Source: Verrucomicrobia bacterium UBA7008
GTDB taxonomy: Bacteria; Verrucomicrobiota; Kiritimatiellia; RFP12; UBA1067
Direction: 5' to 3'
Length of the DNA stretch: 23,765 bases
NCBI GenBank assembly: GCA_002449695.1
Contig: DJXI01000015.1
Span: 1-23,765 of the forward strand
A model generated the notes under the pieces. That model saw nothing but the letters and a program-made list of their open reading frames with translations. It ran no database searches and was not told the DNA's origin. Made by a program: the position numbers and the translations under genes. Below are positions 22,829-23,765 of this stretch, piece after piece. Within the stretch, counting starts at the first letter, position 1. Every line of letters begins with the position of its first letter.

Positions 22829-23651
22829 AGTCGACGACGCTGGCCCAGTGCAGGAGCAGTTCGTGGTTCTTCGGGCTCTGCTCCTTCGCGCTTTCGGCGG
22901 CGGCCACGACGGGCAGCCACTTCTGGACGTCCGGCAGCTTCGCCTTGAGCGCCTCGCACGCGAGCGCAAGGTACTTCTCGGCGGCGGCGACGTGGCCGCT
23001 CAGCCAGAAGAGCAGGTACGAGCGCGCGACATCCGCGAGCGGATCGCCGAGGCGCACGTGCGACCAGTCGATGACGCGCCACTCGCCCGACGGCGTGATG
23101 ATGACGTTCGTCGGGTTGAAGTCGCCGTGGCAGAGCGCCTTGCCGCGCGGGAACGACTGGAGCTTCATGTGCAGGTCGTAGCGCGTCTCCTTCGGCAGCG
23201 GCGACGCCGAGATCTGCTTGTCAAGCTTGTCGGCGAGGTTGCCCATGCGGTCCGACGTCTTCTTGAAGATCTCGCACTGGATGGCGACGAACTCCCGGAG
23301 GTACTTGACGAGGTTCTTCCTGTCCTTCGCCATCACGTCGGCGAGCGTCTCGCCCTCGACCCACTCGCGGCGGATGCACCAGTGGTCGCGCAGCTTCATC
23401 ACCTCGATCACCTTGGCGACGGGCAGCCCCGTCTCCGCGGCGCGCGCCTCGTTCATCGCCTCGTTCAGGATGAGCGAGACCTTGTAGCTCGGCCCGAAGA
23501 TCTTGAGCACCGTGTTCTTGTCGCGCAGGATCACCTTGTCGGTGCGCTCCAGGAGCACGCCGTCCTGCTTGCGCGGACGGCCGCGCTTGACCGGAACCTT
23601 CTTCGCAGGAGCCGTCTTTTCGGCCGTCTTCTTCTCCGTGTTCTTTTTCAT
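22821..23651 (-). CDS. APH-family kinase with AT-hook-like N-terminus
   Basis: A 276-aa protein. Residues 1-30 are Lys/Ala/Pro-rich and contain RGRPRK (23-28), the core of an AT-hook. Residues 35-215 are an aminoglycoside/choline-kinase-like domain: VLKIF (K50) for ATP, catalytic LCHGDFNPTNV (H175, D177, N182) and metal-binding VIDW (D195). Family members phosphorylate small molecules or proteins; the substrate is unknown. It is first in the visible hydrogenase operon and pairs with the SpoIIE-type phosphatase further on, so a kinase-phosphatase switch is an attractive inference. SD AAAGGAAATC precedes the ATG weakly. Confidence 0.85.
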   Translation of the reverse strand: MKKNTEKKTAEKTAPAKKVPVKRGRPRKQDGVLLERTDKVILRDKNTVLKIFGPSYKVSLILNEAMNEARAAETGLPVAKVIEVMKLRDHWCIRREWVEGETLADVMAKDRKNLVKYLREFVAIQCEIFKKTSDRMGNLADKLDKQISASPLPKETRYDLHMKLQSFPRGKALCHGDFNPTNVIITPSGEWRVIDWSHVRLGDPLADVARSYLLFWLSGHVAAAEKYLALACEALKAKLPDVQKWLPVVAAAESAKEQSPKNHELLLHWASVVDYE

Positions 23652-23688
23652 CTTGATTTCCTTTGGATTATCTGCGACTTCAGACTTC

Positions 23689-23716
23689 GGACGTCAGACT
23701 TCGAAGTCCGAAGTCC
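23689..23716. repeat. Perfectly centred inverted repeat upstream of the kinase gene
   Basis: Two 14-base arms (GGACGTCAGACTTC and GAAGTCCGAAGTCC, two mismatches) meet without a loop. The surrounding bases repeat GACTTCAGACTTCGG. It lies between the stop of the upstream gene and the kinase start. It has no T-run, so it is not an obvious terminator. In style it resembles the hairpin at 12153-12182 but the sequence differs. Confidence 0.6.
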
Positions 23717-23723
23717 TTCAATT

Positions 23724-23765
23724 TCAGACCGCCTCGTGCCTGCCGTAGTAGGCGTTGAGGTACAT
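23724..23765 (-). CDS. 3' end of an upstream gene (partial)
   Basis: The last 13 codons of a minus-strand frame (ending LNAYYGRHEAV, then TGA) reach the right edge of the window. Codon choice is GC-rich like its neighbours. Too little is visible to identify it. It may be the preceding member of the hydrogenase operon, 72 nt before the kinase. Confidence 0.5.
   Translation of the reverse strand: MYLNAYYGRHEAV

Overview
The window (23.8 kb, nearly all genes on the minus strand) looks like a chromosome segment of an anaerobic, GC-rich bacterium. Two [FeFe]-hydrogenase-type proteins with 2Fe-2S partners, a core rpsB-tsf operon and simple intergenic hairpin repeats would fit an uncultured gut-type lineage of the PVC group (for example Kiritimatiellota or Lentisphaerota). 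That placement is an inference with low confidence; a clostridial-type H2-sensing cassette carried in another phylum is equally compatible.

Region 1 (about 1-7600) is visibly lower in GC and reads as a defence island transcribed right to left from an extended -10 promoter near 7591-7599. In transcription order it holds a truncated RhuM-family protein, an ORF6N protein with a phospholipase-D-like C-terminus, a TIR-domain protein of the Cap12/Pycsar-effector type, a BcgI-like fused endonuclease-methyltransferase, its two-domain specificity subunit, a RadC/JAB protein, a small unknown protein and a possible 32-codon ORF. Gaps are under 60 nt and several stops and starts overlap, so this is probably one operon. 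The methylase-to-specificity junction carries all the parts of a dnaX-like -1 frameshift signal: an SD-like stretch, a G GGA AAA heptamer directly before the stop codon, and an 11-bp stem. The conserved opening motif of the specificity protein lies upstream of its first usual start codon, so a fused product is plausible. The far left edge carries three 22-bp tandem repeats with a LexA-like dyad.

Region 2 (7685-13253) is a housekeeping operon rpsB-tsf-proB-HIT-dinG read from an extended -10 promoter at 13360-13389. S2 has a long Ala-rich tail, and the glutamate 5-kinase lacks a PUA domain. queE (13404-13988) is next to it with its own leader. A mostly non-coding 0.3 kb follows.

Region 3 (14386-17829) is a five-gene operon: YchJ/SEC-C protein, HAD phosphatase, unknown protein, ParA-like ATPase and family 2 glycosyltransferase. 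Its promoter is placed so that the mRNA may be leaderless.

Region 4 (17877-23651) is a hydrogen-sensing cassette: an APH-like kinase with an AT-hook-like N-terminus, a 2Fe-2S protein, a sensory [FeFe] hydrogenase with a PAS domain, a SpoIIE/PPM phosphatase with an extra C-terminal domain, a second 2Fe-2S protein and a group B-type [FeFe] hydrogenase. The two 8-nt gene overlaps and the kinase/phosphatase pairing suggest that the sensory hydrogenase controls a phosphorylation switch acting on the hydrogenase or its expression. The window ends in the last codons of a further gene.
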